NCBI GenBank assembly: GCA_963530295.1
Contig: CAUSCF010000012.1
Coordinates: forward strand, 1-60,449
Length of the DNA stretch: 60,449 bases
Source: JABCPE02 sp963530295
GTDB lineage: Bacteria > Bacteroidota > Bacteroidia > Flavobacteriales > Weeksellaceae
Direction of reading: 5' to 3'
Shown: in pieces, positions 42,257 through 51,021 of the stretch
Layout of the letters: every line of letters begins with the position of its first letter
How positions within the stretch are numbered: position 1 is the stretch's first letter
The notes under the pieces: generated by a model
Told to the model about the DNA's origin: nothing
What the model saw: only the letters and a program-made list of their open reading frames with translations
Databases searched by the model: none
Position numbers and translations under genes: made by a program

Positions 42257-43141
42257 ATGAAAGATTCCCTAATGAGTATAGAAATAGAAAAAGTATTAGA
42301 AAACTGGGAAGTATCCATCGTGCATTTTCTGCCAAAGATAGTGGAGGCGATTATCGTACTTATTTTGTTTATCTTTTTAGCCAAAATAGCCAAAAGAATC
42401 AGTCGCCGAGCTTTCAAGGTTCATACAAAAATCGCCCACATCATCGCTTCTACGGTTTATTGCTTCTTCCTGTTTTCAGGAGTTTATCTCGCTTTGGAAC
42501 TTTTGGGACTAGACAAAGTTTTCTCACATCTGCTTGCAGGAGCTGGAATTGTGGGAATTATCGCTGGTTTCGCTTTCAAAGATGTAGCGTCTAATATCTT
42601 TGCAGGACTGCTTCTAAAAACCCACAGCCCATACAAGGAGGGCGACTGGGTGGAGATAGATGATAAATACGGCATTGTCACTCAGGTAAGTCTGATAACT
42701 ACGACCATAAGAACCATTCCTGGGCAGGATGTTTTTATCCCAAATCAAATTATTTACAGCGGAACATTTACCAATTTTTCCACTTTGAAAAAAAGGAGAA
42801 TTATCCTAAAAACAGGCGTTTCTTTTGGAGATGATTTGGAGTTTGTGCAGGCTACCGCTCTTGATGAAATCAAGAAAATAAAAACTCTGCTTCCTGATGA
42901 AAAAGTAGATTTGTATTTTACAGATATAGGAAATTCTACACTTGATTTTGTACTTCGGTTTTGGATAAAATTTGAAACCAATGATGATTTCTACGAAGCC
43001 ATGAACGAAGCCATCATACGAATAAAGAAACGCTTTGACAAGGAAAATATTTGTCTAGCCTACCCAGTTACTACGCTGGATTTTGGTGTAAAAGGCGGCG
43101 TAAATATCTTTGACAAAGAAATAAAAATCAATAAAAACTAA
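42257..43141 (+). CDS. small-conductance mechanosensitive channel (MscS family)
   Basis: This 294-residue inner-membrane protein has three N-terminal helices, the third being glycine- and alanine-rich as in the MscS pore (LLAGAGIVGIIAGFAFKDVASN). The beta domain (FIPNQIIYSGTFTNFS) and C-terminal alpha/beta cage follow. It opens under osmotic downshock to release solutes. Confidence 0.93.
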   Translation: MKDSLMSIEIEKVLENWEVSIVHFLPKIVEAIIVLILFIFLAKIAKRISRRAFKVHTKIAHIIASTVYCFFLFSGVYLALELLGLDKVFSHLLAGAGIVGIIAGFAFKDVASNIFAGLLLKTHSPYKEGDWVEIDDKYGIVTQVSLITTTIRTIPGQDVFIPNQIIYSGTFTNFSTLKKRRIILKTGVSFGDDLEFVQATALDEIKKIKTLLPDEKVDLYFTDIGNSTLDFVLRFWIKFETNDDFYEAMNEAIIRIKKRFDKENICLAYPVTTLDFGVKGGVNIFDKEIKINKN

Positions 43142-43150
43142 ACTTTTCCT

Positions 43151-44143
43151 TTAATAAAAATGCGTAGGGAAAGCCTTTTTAGGCGTTTGGTTTAGGATAT
43201 TCAATTTTACCCAAGAGTAAAGAAATCCCCAGCCGTAGGAAAACATCTGGACATAAGTGGTGACAATGGTCAGCACCGAAATCGGCAGGCTTTTCATCTT
43301 AAATAATGAATGTACGAATATCAACAAAGTGTAAAAAGCATACAGCAGAAGCGGTATTTTTGTCCAAAAACCAAGCAGCAGGCTTCCTAAAAAACCTAAT
43401 AAAAACAAGGACGGAAACCAAAAAGTAGGCTTCGTGTATTGAGGGTGGCGCTGATTGAGAATGGGTCTGGCAACACCAAACTGATAGACCTGTTTTGAAA
43501 ATTTTTTCAGGCTCGTTCTTCGTTTGTGATAGACAGCGATATTTTCGTAAAAACAAGTGCTGTAGCCATTTTCCCAAAGCCTCATAGAAAGGTCTGGGTC
43601 TTCGCCGATTCTCATATCCGAGAAACCTCCCACCGCCGAAAACACCGCCTTATTCACTCCCATGTTGAAACTTCTGGGCTGAAATTTACTGACTGCTTTC
43701 TTGCTTCCACGAATTCCGCCCGTTGTAAAAACTGAAGTCATGGAATAGGAAATTGCCTTTTGTAGATTGGAGAAGTTTTCATCAGCTTTATCCGCTCCAC
43801 CAAAAGCATCGGTCGGTTCGGTTTGAAGATTATTTTTAATGTTTTTAATGTAATCCCTTGGGATAACTACATCGCTATCCAAGAAAACCAGCCAGCTGTT
43901 TTTAGCGCGTTCTGCTCCGTAATTTCGGCTGAGCCCTGGCCCTGAATTTTGTTTTTTGAAATACTGAATATTGAGCTTCCCTTGATACAAATCCACCACA
44001 GGAAGCAGCTCCACGGAAGAGCCGTCATCCACTATGACTATTTCAAAGTCTTTGTCCTCTTGGACAAGAAGCGAGTCCAGCAGTTCTGTGAGTTCGTCCC
44101 TGCGGTTATAGATAGCAACAATGATGGAAATAGAAACATCCAC
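43151..44143 (-). CDS. glycosyltransferase family 2 membrane protein
   Basis: This GT-A glycosyltransferase starts SIIVAIYNRRDELTELLDSLL, with the nucleotide-binding DDGSSVE and the metal-binding DSDVVIPRDYI. C-terminal hydrophobic segments (FLLGFLGSLLLGFWTKIPLLL and the next two) anchor it. The frame is open back to an ATG at 44215, but that extension overlaps the infB terminator and the promoter core at 44159-44166, so a GTG start at 44143 (VDVSISIIVA, 330 residues) is preferred. The acceptor is unknown. Confidence 0.82.
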   Translation of the reverse strand: MDVSISIIVAIYNRRDELTELLDSLLVQEDKDFEIVIVDDGSSVELLPVVDLYQGKLNIQYFKKQNSGPGLSRNYGAERAKNSWLVFLDSDVVIPRDYIKNIKNNLQTEPTDAFGGADKADENFSNLQKAISYSMTSVFTTGGIRGSKKAVSKFQPRSFNMGVNKAVFSAVGGFSDMRIGEDPDLSMRLWENGYSTCFYENIAVYHKRRTSLKKFSKQVYQFGVARPILNQRHPQYTKPTFWFPSLFLLGFLGSLLLGFWTKIPLLLYAFYTLLIFVHSLFKMKSLPISVLTIVTTYVQMFSYGWGFLYSWVKLNILNQTPKKAFPTHFY

Positions 44144-44158
44144 GATTTTATTTTTTAG

Positions 44159-44166
44159 CAAAAATA
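44159..44166 (-). promoter_or_regulatory. promoter core (TATTTTTG) for the GT2 gene
   Basis: The minus strand reads TATTTTTG, an exact TAnnTTTG, 15 bases before the GTG at 44143. Confidence 0.5.
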
Positions 44167-44186
44167 ACCAAATCCATCCATAAATG

Positions 44187-44223
44187 AAAAAACTTTGACA
44201 AAAGAGTCTTGCCAAAGTTTTTT
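44187..44223 (-). terminator. terminator after infB
   Basis: Thirteen-base arms at 44187-44199 and 44211-44223, with one mismatch, form a hairpin with an 11-base loop, followed by a T run in the minus-strand direction. Confidence 0.75.
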
Positions 44224-44241
44224 CTACTAATCTAATAAAAT

Positions 44242-46905
44242 TTATTTCAGTTTTTTCTTAATTGCTACTTCTTCGTAGATTTCAAGAAGGTCACCTACTT
44301 CTATATCATTATAGCCTTTTAGGTTAAGACCACATTCATAGCCTTTGGTTATTTCTTTTACATCATCTTTATAGCGTTTAAGGCTTTCCAGCTCGCCATC
44401 GTATTTTACGATTCCATCTCTCAATAGACGAACTTTGGAATTTCTTGTCACTTTACCAGAAAGCACCATACATCCTGCGATACTTCCCACTTTAGAGATT
44501 TTGAACACCTCACGGATTTCTACATTACCCACCACTTGTTCTCTAATCTCTGGCGAAAGCATTCCTTCCATAGCTTCTTTCACATCATCTATGGCATCGT
44601 AGATTACGGAATAAGTTCTGATTTCTATTTCTTCTTTCTCCGCAAGGTCTTTTGCATTTGCTCCAGCTCTTACATTAAATCCGATAACGATAGCATCTGA
44701 AGCTGTCGCAAGCAAGATGTCGCTCTCTGTAATCTGTCCTACACCTTTGTGAAGGATATTGACTTCGATTTCCTCTGTTGATAGTCTCTGAAGCATGTCT
44801 GTAAGGGCTTCCACAGAACCATCCACATCTCCTTTTAGGATAATGTTCAGCTCTTTGAAATCTCCAAGGGCTATTCTTCGTCCGATTTCGTCCAGAGTCA
44901 AATGTTTCTTCGTTCTTATTGTCTGCTCTCTTTGGAGCTGTTCTCTCTTATTTGCGATGGATTTTGCTTCTCTTTCATCCTCATAAACCTTAAATTTATC
45001 CCCTGCCGTAGGCGCTCCATCTAAACCTAAGATTGTCACTGGTGTAGAAGGTCCTACTTTCTGAAGGTTGTGTCCTCTTTCATCCAGCATGGCTTTTACT
45101 TTACCGTGGTTTTTCCCAGCAAGCACATAATCTCCTACTTTGAGTGTTCCTGCTTGAACTAAAAGTGTAGAAACATAACCTCTTCCTTTGTCCAAAGACG
45201 CCTCTATCACCACTCCTGATGCAGGTTTATTAGGATTAGCTTTTAAATCTAATAAATCTGCTTGAAGAAGAACTTTTTCTAAAAGTAAATCTACATTATT
45301 ACCAAATTTAGCTGAAATCTCCTGAGCCTGAACATTTCCTCCCCATTCTTCCACCAAGATATTCAATCCTGAAAGTTGTTCACGGATTTTATCTGGATTG
45401 GCATTAGGTTTATCTACTTTGTTTAATGCTATAATCATAGGTACGCCTGCCGCCTGCGCGTGGGAAATCGCCTCTTTGGTCTGTGGCATCACCTCATCAT
45501 CGGCAGCGATAACGATGATTGCCACATCCGTTACCTGCGCACCTCTGGCTCTCATCGCGGTAAACGCCTCGTGACCAGGTGTATCTAGGAAAGTAATGTG
45601 TCTACCATTCTCCAACTGAACGCTGTATGCACCGATATGCTGGGTAATTCCTCCTGACTCACCAGCGATAACATTCGTTTTTCTGATGTAGTCCAGCAAT
45701 GATGTCTTACCGTGGTCAACATGCCCCATTACGGTAACAATAGGCGCTCTTGGTAATAAATCTTCTTCGCTGTCTTCTGTTTCCTCTTCTGAGTTATCTT
45801 CCAAATCAGCATCGGAAAATTCTATTTTATACCCAAATTCATCCGCTACCAATGTCAAAATATCTGCTTCCAATCTTTGGTTCATCGTTACCATTACCCC
45901 AAGAGAGAAACATGCAGAGATAACCTCTGTAGGACTCACATCCATAAGGGCAGCAAGTTCATTCACGGTGATAAACTCAGTAACTTTCAGAGTTTTATCT
46001 TGTGCTTCTAGCTCCTGCTGAAGCTCATCTTGCTCTCTACGGAAATTTCTTTTTTCTTTTCTGTATTTAGCTCCTTTGGACTTACCACCTTTGTTAGTAA
46101 GTTTTTCCAAAGTTTCTTTAATTTGATTTTTTACTTGCTCATCTGTAAGCTCCACAGGCATTACGCGTTCTCTCTTTCCTCCTTTTTTACCTCCTTTATC
46201 GCGGTTTCCTCCTTGTGGCTTATCTTTAGCAAATTTTTTATCCGCTCCTGCTTTGTTGTTAGCTGGTTTAGCATCTTCTCCAGCAGGTTTTTGGATTCTT
46301 TTTCTTTGTTTCTTCTTGTCAGAAGGTTTTGGTTTAGTTTCAAACTGAGACAAATCTATTTTCTCAGTCTGAAGAATTTTTGGTCCGTCCAGTTTTTGAT
46401 ATTTAGTTTCTATCTTCTCTGGTTCAGAAGATTCATCAGTATCCACAATAGGTTTTGCCTCTACCTTAGGCTCTGCTTTTGGCTCAGCCTTAGGTTCAGT
46501 TTTTTTGTCTTTTGTAATTTCTGGTTTAGGAGCTACCACTTCCTCTTTCACAACTTCTTTTGGTGAAGCTGCTTCCACTTCTTTTTCCTTTTTAGGCTTC
46601 GCCTCCAGATCTATTTTGCCTATAATCTTTGTTTTAGGAGCTTGAGCCTTAATCACTTCAGGAGCTTTTGGTTCTTCTGTTTCTAATTTCACCTCTGGAA
46701 CTTTAGAAATCACCACCTCCTGTGAAGCCTCTTTCTGCTTCTTATCAGCTGCAAATTCCTGCTCTAATGCGGAGAAAGCCTCTGCTTCCAACAACACATT
46801 GGGATTGCTATCAATCTCAAACCCTTTACTCTGCAAAAACTCTACTGCCCTTGGAATGGAAATATTAAGTTCCTTTGCTGCTTTATTTAATCTGATTTTT
46901 GGCAT
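44242..46905 (-). CDS. infB: translation initiation factor IF-2
   Basis: IF-2 is the GTPase that places initiator tRNA on the ribosome. The 887-residue protein has the IF2 N-terminal domain (RLNKAAKELNISIPRAVEFLQSKG), a long Lys/Glu/Pro-rich linker (about 60-300), a second N-terminal domain, and the G domain (GHVDHGKTSLLD, DTPGHEAF, NKVD). The C-terminal domains follow. The linker is low-complexity, as in other Bacteroidota. It is the last gene of the rimP-nusA-infB operon. Confidence 0.98.
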   Translation of the reverse strand: MPKIRLNKAAKELNISIPRAVEFLQSKGFEIDSNPNVLLEAEAFSALEQEFAADKKQKEASQEVVISKVPEVKLETEEPKAPEVIKAQAPKTKIIGKIDLEAKPKKEKEVEAASPKEVVKEEVVAPKPEITKDKKTEPKAEPKAEPKVEAKPIVDTDESSEPEKIETKYQKLDGPKILQTEKIDLSQFETKPKPSDKKKQRKRIQKPAGEDAKPANNKAGADKKFAKDKPQGGNRDKGGKKGGKRERVMPVELTDEQVKNQIKETLEKLTNKGGKSKGAKYRKEKRNFRREQDELQQELEAQDKTLKVTEFITVNELAALMDVSPTEVISACFSLGVMVTMNQRLEADILTLVADEFGYKIEFSDADLEDNSEEETEDSEEDLLPRAPIVTVMGHVDHGKTSLLDYIRKTNVIAGESGGITQHIGAYSVQLENGRHITFLDTPGHEAFTAMRARGAQVTDVAIIVIAADDEVMPQTKEAISHAQAAGVPMIIALNKVDKPNANPDKIREQLSGLNILVEEWGGNVQAQEISAKFGNNVDLLLEKVLLQADLLDLKANPNKPASGVVIEASLDKGRGYVSTLLVQAGTLKVGDYVLAGKNHGKVKAMLDERGHNLQKVGPSTPVTILGLDGAPTAGDKFKVYEDEREAKSIANKREQLQREQTIRTKKHLTLDEIGRRIALGDFKELNIILKGDVDGSVEALTDMLQRLSTEEIEVNILHKGVGQITESDILLATASDAIVIGFNVRAGANAKDLAEKEEIEIRTYSVIYDAIDDVKEAMEGMLSPEIREQVVGNVEIREVFKISKVGSIAGCMVLSGKVTRNSKVRLLRDGIVKYDGELESLKRYKDDVKEITKGYECGLNLKGYNDIEVGDLLEIYEEVAIKKKLK

Positions 46906-46982
46906 ATTTTTACTTTTTGTTCAGCCAAAGCTGAATACTTTTGTTTTTTTGTTTATTCTATTATATTTTAGACAAAGGAGGT

Positions 46983-48215
46983 TTATTCCAATTCTTCTCT
47001 CAAGATTTTCTTAACCTCTTCTATTGTCTCTTCTTCTAAATCTACTAAGTTGAGCAATACATCCGTATCCTTGTCTAAGATACTTCTCGCTGTATCTAGC
47101 CCTACTTTTGTAAATTCATCTATAATCCACTGCTCGATTTCATCATCAAACTCTTTCAGCTCTACATCATCATCTTCTTGTTTTTCTCTATATACATCTA
47201 TTTCATAATCTGTAAGCCAAGAAGCCAATTTGATGTTTTGTCCTTGTTTTCCGATGATTTTTGAAATTTCTTCTACTGGAGCATATACTAGTGCGTAGTG
47301 GTCTTCTTCATTGATTTCCACCTTGTTGATTTCCACACCTCCTAGTGCTCTTTTTACCAATACTTCTGGGTTTTTAGACCACTGAATCACATCGATGTTT
47401 TCATTTCTAAGCTCTCTCACCACACCGTGAATTCTAGAACCTTTCACGCCAACACAAGCGCCCACAGGGTCTATTCTTTCATCCAAAGCATCTACAGCGA
47501 TTTTCGCTTTTTCACCTGGAATTCTTACTGCTTTTTTCAAGATAATCGTTCCATCCAATATTTCTGGAATTTCTAATTCTAAAAGTTTTTCCAAAAACTT
47601 AGGCGCTGTTCTTGAAACGATAATCTGAGGTTTAGAACCTTTAAAATCAACTTTCTCAATCACCGCTCTGACACTTTCTCCTTTCTTAAAGAAATCTGTC
47701 GGAATCTGGTTTTCTTTTGGTAAAATATACTCATTCCCTTCATCATCCAAGATGATAACCTGCTTACCACGGATATGGTGCACCTCTCCTACAATCACTT
47801 CACCTATTCTATCTTTGAACATTTCATACATTGCAGCATTATTATGCTCTTGTAATTTTGTTGCCAAAATTTGTTTCAATGTCAAGATATTTCTTCGCCC
47901 TAATTGTGCCAATGGGATTTCTTGGGTAAATTCCTCACCCACCTCAAATGTAGGGTCTATTTTTTTCGCTTCAGAAATTTCTATTTCCAAATCGTCATCT
48001 TCTGACATCTGATCTTCAACGATTTTTTTATTCAAAAATATCTGAAAATCTCCCTTGTCAGGGTTTACAATTACATCAAAATGGTCATCAGAATCGTATC
48101 TTTTTTTCAGCAAGGTTTTTAGCGAATCTTCTATAATCGCCATCAAATCTATCTTACTGATCCCTTTTTCATCTTTAAAATCGCCAAAAGATTCGATTAA
48201 TGCTAAATTATCCAT
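46983..48215 (-). CDS. nusA: transcription termination/antitermination protein NusA
   Basis: NusA binds RNA polymerase and modulates pausing, termination and antitermination. The 410-residue protein has the N-terminal polymerase-binding domain, an S1 domain (IGEVIVGEVHHIRGKQVII), and two KH domains, with GACVGVKGSRIHGVVRELR in the first and SKIIGKQGQNIKLASWLTDY in the second. An acidic C-terminal tail ends the protein. It is the short form without the extra acidic repeats of E. coli NusA. Confidence 0.97.
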   Translation of the reverse strand: MDNLALIESFGDFKDEKGISKIDLMAIIEDSLKTLLKKRYDSDDHFDVIVNPDKGDFQIFLNKKIVEDQMSEDDDLEIEISEAKKIDPTFEVGEEFTQEIPLAQLGRRNILTLKQILATKLQEHNNAAMYEMFKDRIGEVIVGEVHHIRGKQVIILDDEGNEYILPKENQIPTDFFKKGESVRAVIEKVDFKGSKPQIIVSRTAPKFLEKLLELEIPEILDGTIILKKAVRIPGEKAKIAVDALDERIDPVGACVGVKGSRIHGVVRELRNENIDVIQWSKNPEVLVKRALGGVEINKVEINEEDHYALVYAPVEEISKIIGKQGQNIKLASWLTDYEIDVYREKQEDDDVELKEFDDEIEQWIIDEFTKVGLDTARSILDKDTDVLLNLVDLEEETIEEVKKILREELE

Positions 48216-48239
48216 ATTTTTTTACTTTGACTAAAATTT

Positions 48240-48707
48240 TTAAAACTTAATTACTATCATTGCTCTCTTTATGCTTTGGTAAGGGATTTCCCTTTGTTCC
48301 TCCACATCTTCTTTTCCTTTTCCTACGAGTTTTGGTCTTCTATACCTCAGCATCAACACTATTTTTTCTTCATCGGCTTCCAGCAGTTCTCCCTTAATCA
48401 CTTCTCCTTCCTCTGTCGTAACTTCCAGCTCCCTTCCCACATTCTTTTTATACTGCCTTGGTAATTTGAGAGGTTCGCTCAGTCCTGCACTCATCACCTG
48501 AAGAGAGAAATCCACTTCTTCCCTGTCTAGATTAAACTCTATTGCCCTGCTGGCATCTAAACAATCCTGAATAGAAAGTGACTCATCTCCATCCAAAATA
48601 ACCACCACATCATTCCCTGAAGATATTTTCAAATCAACCAAATAAATATCTTTTCTTTCCTCTAAAAATGCCTGTATCAGCTCTTCTACCCTTGTCTTAA
48701 AATCCAT
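48240..48707 (-). CDS. rimP: ribosome maturation factor RimP
   Basis: RimP is needed for 30S subunit maturation. The 155-residue protein has the N-terminal alpha/beta domain (VVVILDGDESLSIQDCLDASRAIE) and the C-terminal SH3-like domain. The motif VMSAGLSEPLKLPRQYKKNVG is diagnostic. It is first in the rimP-nusA-infB operon. A long leader precedes it and contains a terminator-like hairpin. Confidence 0.95.
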   Translation of the reverse strand: MDFKTRVEELIQAFLEERKDIYLVDLKISSGNDVVVILDGDESLSIQDCLDASRAIEFNLDREEVDFSLQVMSAGLSEPLKLPRQYKKNVGRELEVTTEEGEVIKGELLEADEEKIVLMLRYRRPKLVGKGKEDVEEQREIPYQSIKRAMIVIKF

Positions 48708-48730
48708 ATTTCTGCGTTATTTCAGGATAT

Positions 48731-48760
48731 ATAAAAAAGGCCTTCCTTTGAAGCCTTTCC
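48731..48760 (-). terminator. intrinsic terminator in the rimP leader (attenuator candidate)
   Basis: The minus strand reads AAAGGCTTC, loop AAAG, then GAAGGCCTTT, a nine-pair stem with one bulged G, followed by a run of six T. It lies between the rimP promoter core and the rimP ATG. The plus strand has no T run after it, so it would act on the rimP transcript itself. Confidence 0.65.
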
Positions 48761-48785
48761 ATCATTATTCCCGTAAATCTGTCTG

Positions 48786-48793
48786 CAAATTTA
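48786..48793 (-). promoter_or_regulatory. promoter core (TAAATTTG) for rimP-nusA-infB
   Basis: The minus strand reads TAAATTTG, an exact TAnnTTTG, 78 bases before the rimP ATG. This is the longest leader among the promoters recognised here. Confidence 0.55.
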
Positions 48794-48853
48794 AGAAAAT
48801 TATTCATTTATAGCAAATTATCACTGAAAAGATTTTATTTCACTAAAAAATAT

Positions 48854-48861
48854 TACCTTTG
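48854..48861 (+). promoter_or_regulatory. promoter core (TACCTTTG) for the surface-polysaccharide operon
   Basis: This is an exact TAnnTTTG match ending 25 bases before the ATG at 48887. It is divergent from the rimP promoter. Confidence 0.6.
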
Positions 48862-48886
48862 TAGATTGAAAAGATTTTTATACTAA

Positions 48887-50197
48887 ATGAATATTGCAAT
48901 TGTAGGAACAGGATATGTAGGACTAGTTACAGGGACTACTCTGGCTGAATTAGGAAACACAGTTTATTGTGTAGACATAGATGAAACAAAAATAGAAAAC
49001 ATGAAGAAGGGAATCGTTCCCATCTACGAACCTGGCTTAGAAGAAATATTTTTAAGAAATATACACGCGAATAGGCTGTTTTTTACTACTCAACTAAAAG
49101 AAGCATTAGACCAGTGTGATGTGATTTATCTCGCTTTGCCGACGCCTCCTGGTGAGGATGGTAGCGCAGACCTTTCTTATGTTTTGAAGGTTTCTGAAAA
49201 CATCGGTCAACTAATGACTTCTTACAAAGTAATTGTCAATAAATCAACCGTTCCAGTAGGCACAGCAGACAGAGTGAGAGAGACCATTTCTGCAAAAACA
49301 GAAATTCCTTTTGATGTGGTTTCTAATCCAGAATTTCTCCGCGAAGGATTCGCTGTAGAAGATTCTATGAACCCTGCCAGAATCGTAGTAGGTTCTAGTT
49401 CGGACAAGGCTAAAAATATCATTGCCCAAATCTACCAACCATTCACAAACACGGGAGTTCCTATTATTTTCATGGATGAAAAATCTTCGGAACTGACTAA
49501 ATATGCAGCCAATTCGTTCCTTGCTGTGAAAATCACTTTCATGAACGAAATCGCAAACTACTGCGAAAAAGTAGGCGCCGATGTAGACAAAGTAAGGCTC
49601 GGTATGGGAAGTGATGACAGAATCGGGCATCGTTTCCTTTTCCCAGGAATAGGCTACGGAGGAAGCTGTTTCCCAAAAGATGTGAAAGCCCTGATTAAAT
49701 CAGGAAAAGAAGAAAACTTTGATTTCCAAATCCTTAACGCTACTGAAAATGTAAATAAAGCTCAAAAAGTAATCCTCGTTTCTGAAATTGAAAAATATTT
49801 TGGCAGAAACATCAAAGACAAGAAAATCGCGATGTGGGGACTTGCTTTCAAAGCAAATACGGATGACATCAGAGAAGCTTCGTCTTTGGATAATATTTCT
49901 CTTTTATTAGAAAAAGGAGCGAAAATAACGGCTTATGATGCCATCGCAGAAGAAAATGTAAAGAAAATCTTTGGCGATAAAATAGAATATACCAAAGATA
50001 TGTATTCTTGCCTAGAAGATGCTGACTGTCTGCTAATAGCGACAGAATGGAGCGAGTTCAAGAATCCTAACTTCCAGCTTATGGCAGAAAAGATGAAGAA
50101 CAAAGCCATTTTCGATGGTAGAAATATGTTCTCTATTGACCAAATAGAAAACACAGGATTTTATTATAAATCTATTGGTAGAAAAACTATAAAATAA
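48887..50197 (+). CDS. ugd: UDP-glucose/GDP-mannose 6-dehydrogenase family
   Basis: This 436-residue enzyme oxidises the C6 of a nucleotide sugar to a uronic acid with NAD. It has the N-terminal Rossmann motif IAIVGTGYVGLVTGT, the central YAANSFLAVKITFMNEIA block and the catalytic Cys261 in GIGYGGSCFPKDV. Whether the substrate is UDP-glucose or another UDP sugar cannot be told. It is first in the polysaccharide operon and is followed after 13 bases by a DUF4261 gene. Confidence 0.93.
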   Translation: MNIAIVGTGYVGLVTGTTLAELGNTVYCVDIDETKIENMKKGIVPIYEPGLEEIFLRNIHANRLFFTTQLKEALDQCDVIYLALPTPPGEDGSADLSYVLKVSENIGQLMTSYKVIVNKSTVPVGTADRVRETISAKTEIPFDVVSNPEFLREGFAVEDSMNPARIVVGSSSDKAKNIIAQIYQPFTNTGVPIIFMDEKSSELTKYAANSFLAVKITFMNEIANYCEKVGADVDKVRLGMGSDDRIGHRFLFPGIGYGGSCFPKDVKALIKSGKEENFDFQILNATENVNKAQKVILVSEIEKYFGRNIKDKKIAMWGLAFKANTDDIREASSLDNISLLLEKGAKITAYDAIAEENVKKIFGDKIEYTKDMYSCLEDADCLLIATEWSEFKNPNFQLMAEKMKNKAIFDGRNMFSIDQIENTGFYYKSIGRKTIK

Positions 50198-50210
50198 AAA
50201 CACTGAAATT

Positions 50211-51017
50211 ATGGGACTTTTTGATTTTTTCAAGAAAAAAGAGACAAAGGAAACACCAAAACCTGAAAAAGAGAATAACAGCCTAACGCTTTCTATGCCA
50301 ATGTTCAAAGGAGGAAGCTATTCGTTGGATAAAGTTTTAGAAGATTTAAAATCCCACTGGGGACTAGAAGTTTCTGAAATCTCTGGTGATGATGAAGTGG
50401 CAACGCTCATTATCAATGGAATGATGGCAGCCATTGCAAAAATGCCAGCGCCTATTCCAAGTGAAGATTTGGAATCAATATTTGGTTATTCCTATCTATG
50501 GAATAATGTAGAAAAAGAAGTTCCAGAGCATGACAGCCACGCGATTGTTTCTATTTTAGACAAATCAAAAAGTCAGGTTGAGAAATTCTCTCTGATGACG
50601 ATGATTAATGCTTCTATCCTCAGAACTTCTCCTGATGCGATAGGTGTTTATCAAGGAAGCCAGACTCTGCTTCTTCCAAAAGGCTTGTATATTGACTTTG
50701 CAAACTTTTTATTAGAAGGAAATCTACCTGTGATTCTGTGGATTTACATCGGACTTATCGGCTCAGAAGAAGGGAAAAACAGCCTTTATACTTTTGGAAT
50801 GAAAGATTTCGGAAAAGAGGAAATAGAAATCATCGACAGCCCAATGTCACGAGGTGATTTGCATGACTTTATCCTTCCTATTCTCAACTATATTTTAGCT
50901 TATGATGTTACTCTAAAAAATGGAGAAACTATCGGTTTTTCTGAGGAACAAAAAATAAAAATCACGGAATCCAAAGCAGTTTATTTGGATGGAAATTCTT
51001 TAAAATTAGAACTATAA
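50211..51017 (+). CDS. DUF4261 domain-containing protein
   Basis: This 268-residue soluble protein opens with GLFDFFKKKETKE, a basic start common in this group. The DUF4261-like core has VSEISGDDEVATLIINGMMAAIAKMPAPIP, then the ASILRTSPDAIGVYQGSQTLLLPKG block, and a late GKEEIEI block. The family has no clear biochemical role. Its place between ugd and rfbB, with four bases to rfbB, makes it part of the transcript, yet nothing in it resembles a sugar enzyme. Confidence 0.78.
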   Translation: MGLFDFFKKKETKETPKPEKENNSLTLSMPMFKGGSYSLDKVLEDLKSHWGLEVSEISGDDEVATLIINGMMAAIAKMPAPIPSEDLESIFGYSYLWNNVEKEVPEHDSHAIVSILDKSKSQVEKFSLMTMINASILRTSPDAIGVYQGSQTLLLPKGLYIDFANFLLEGNLPVILWIYIGLIGSEEGKNSLYTFGMKDFGKEEIEIIDSPMSRGDLHDFILPILNYILAYDVTLKNGETIGFSEEQKIKITESKAVYLDGNSLKLEL

Positions 51018-51021
51018 AATT

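Noticed and set aside
46030..46566. Open frame of 178 codons on the plus strand opposite infB.
   Set aside because: It mirrors the low-complexity Lys/Glu/Pro linker of IF-2 and is almost all Ser, Phe and Leu, so it is a composition artefact.
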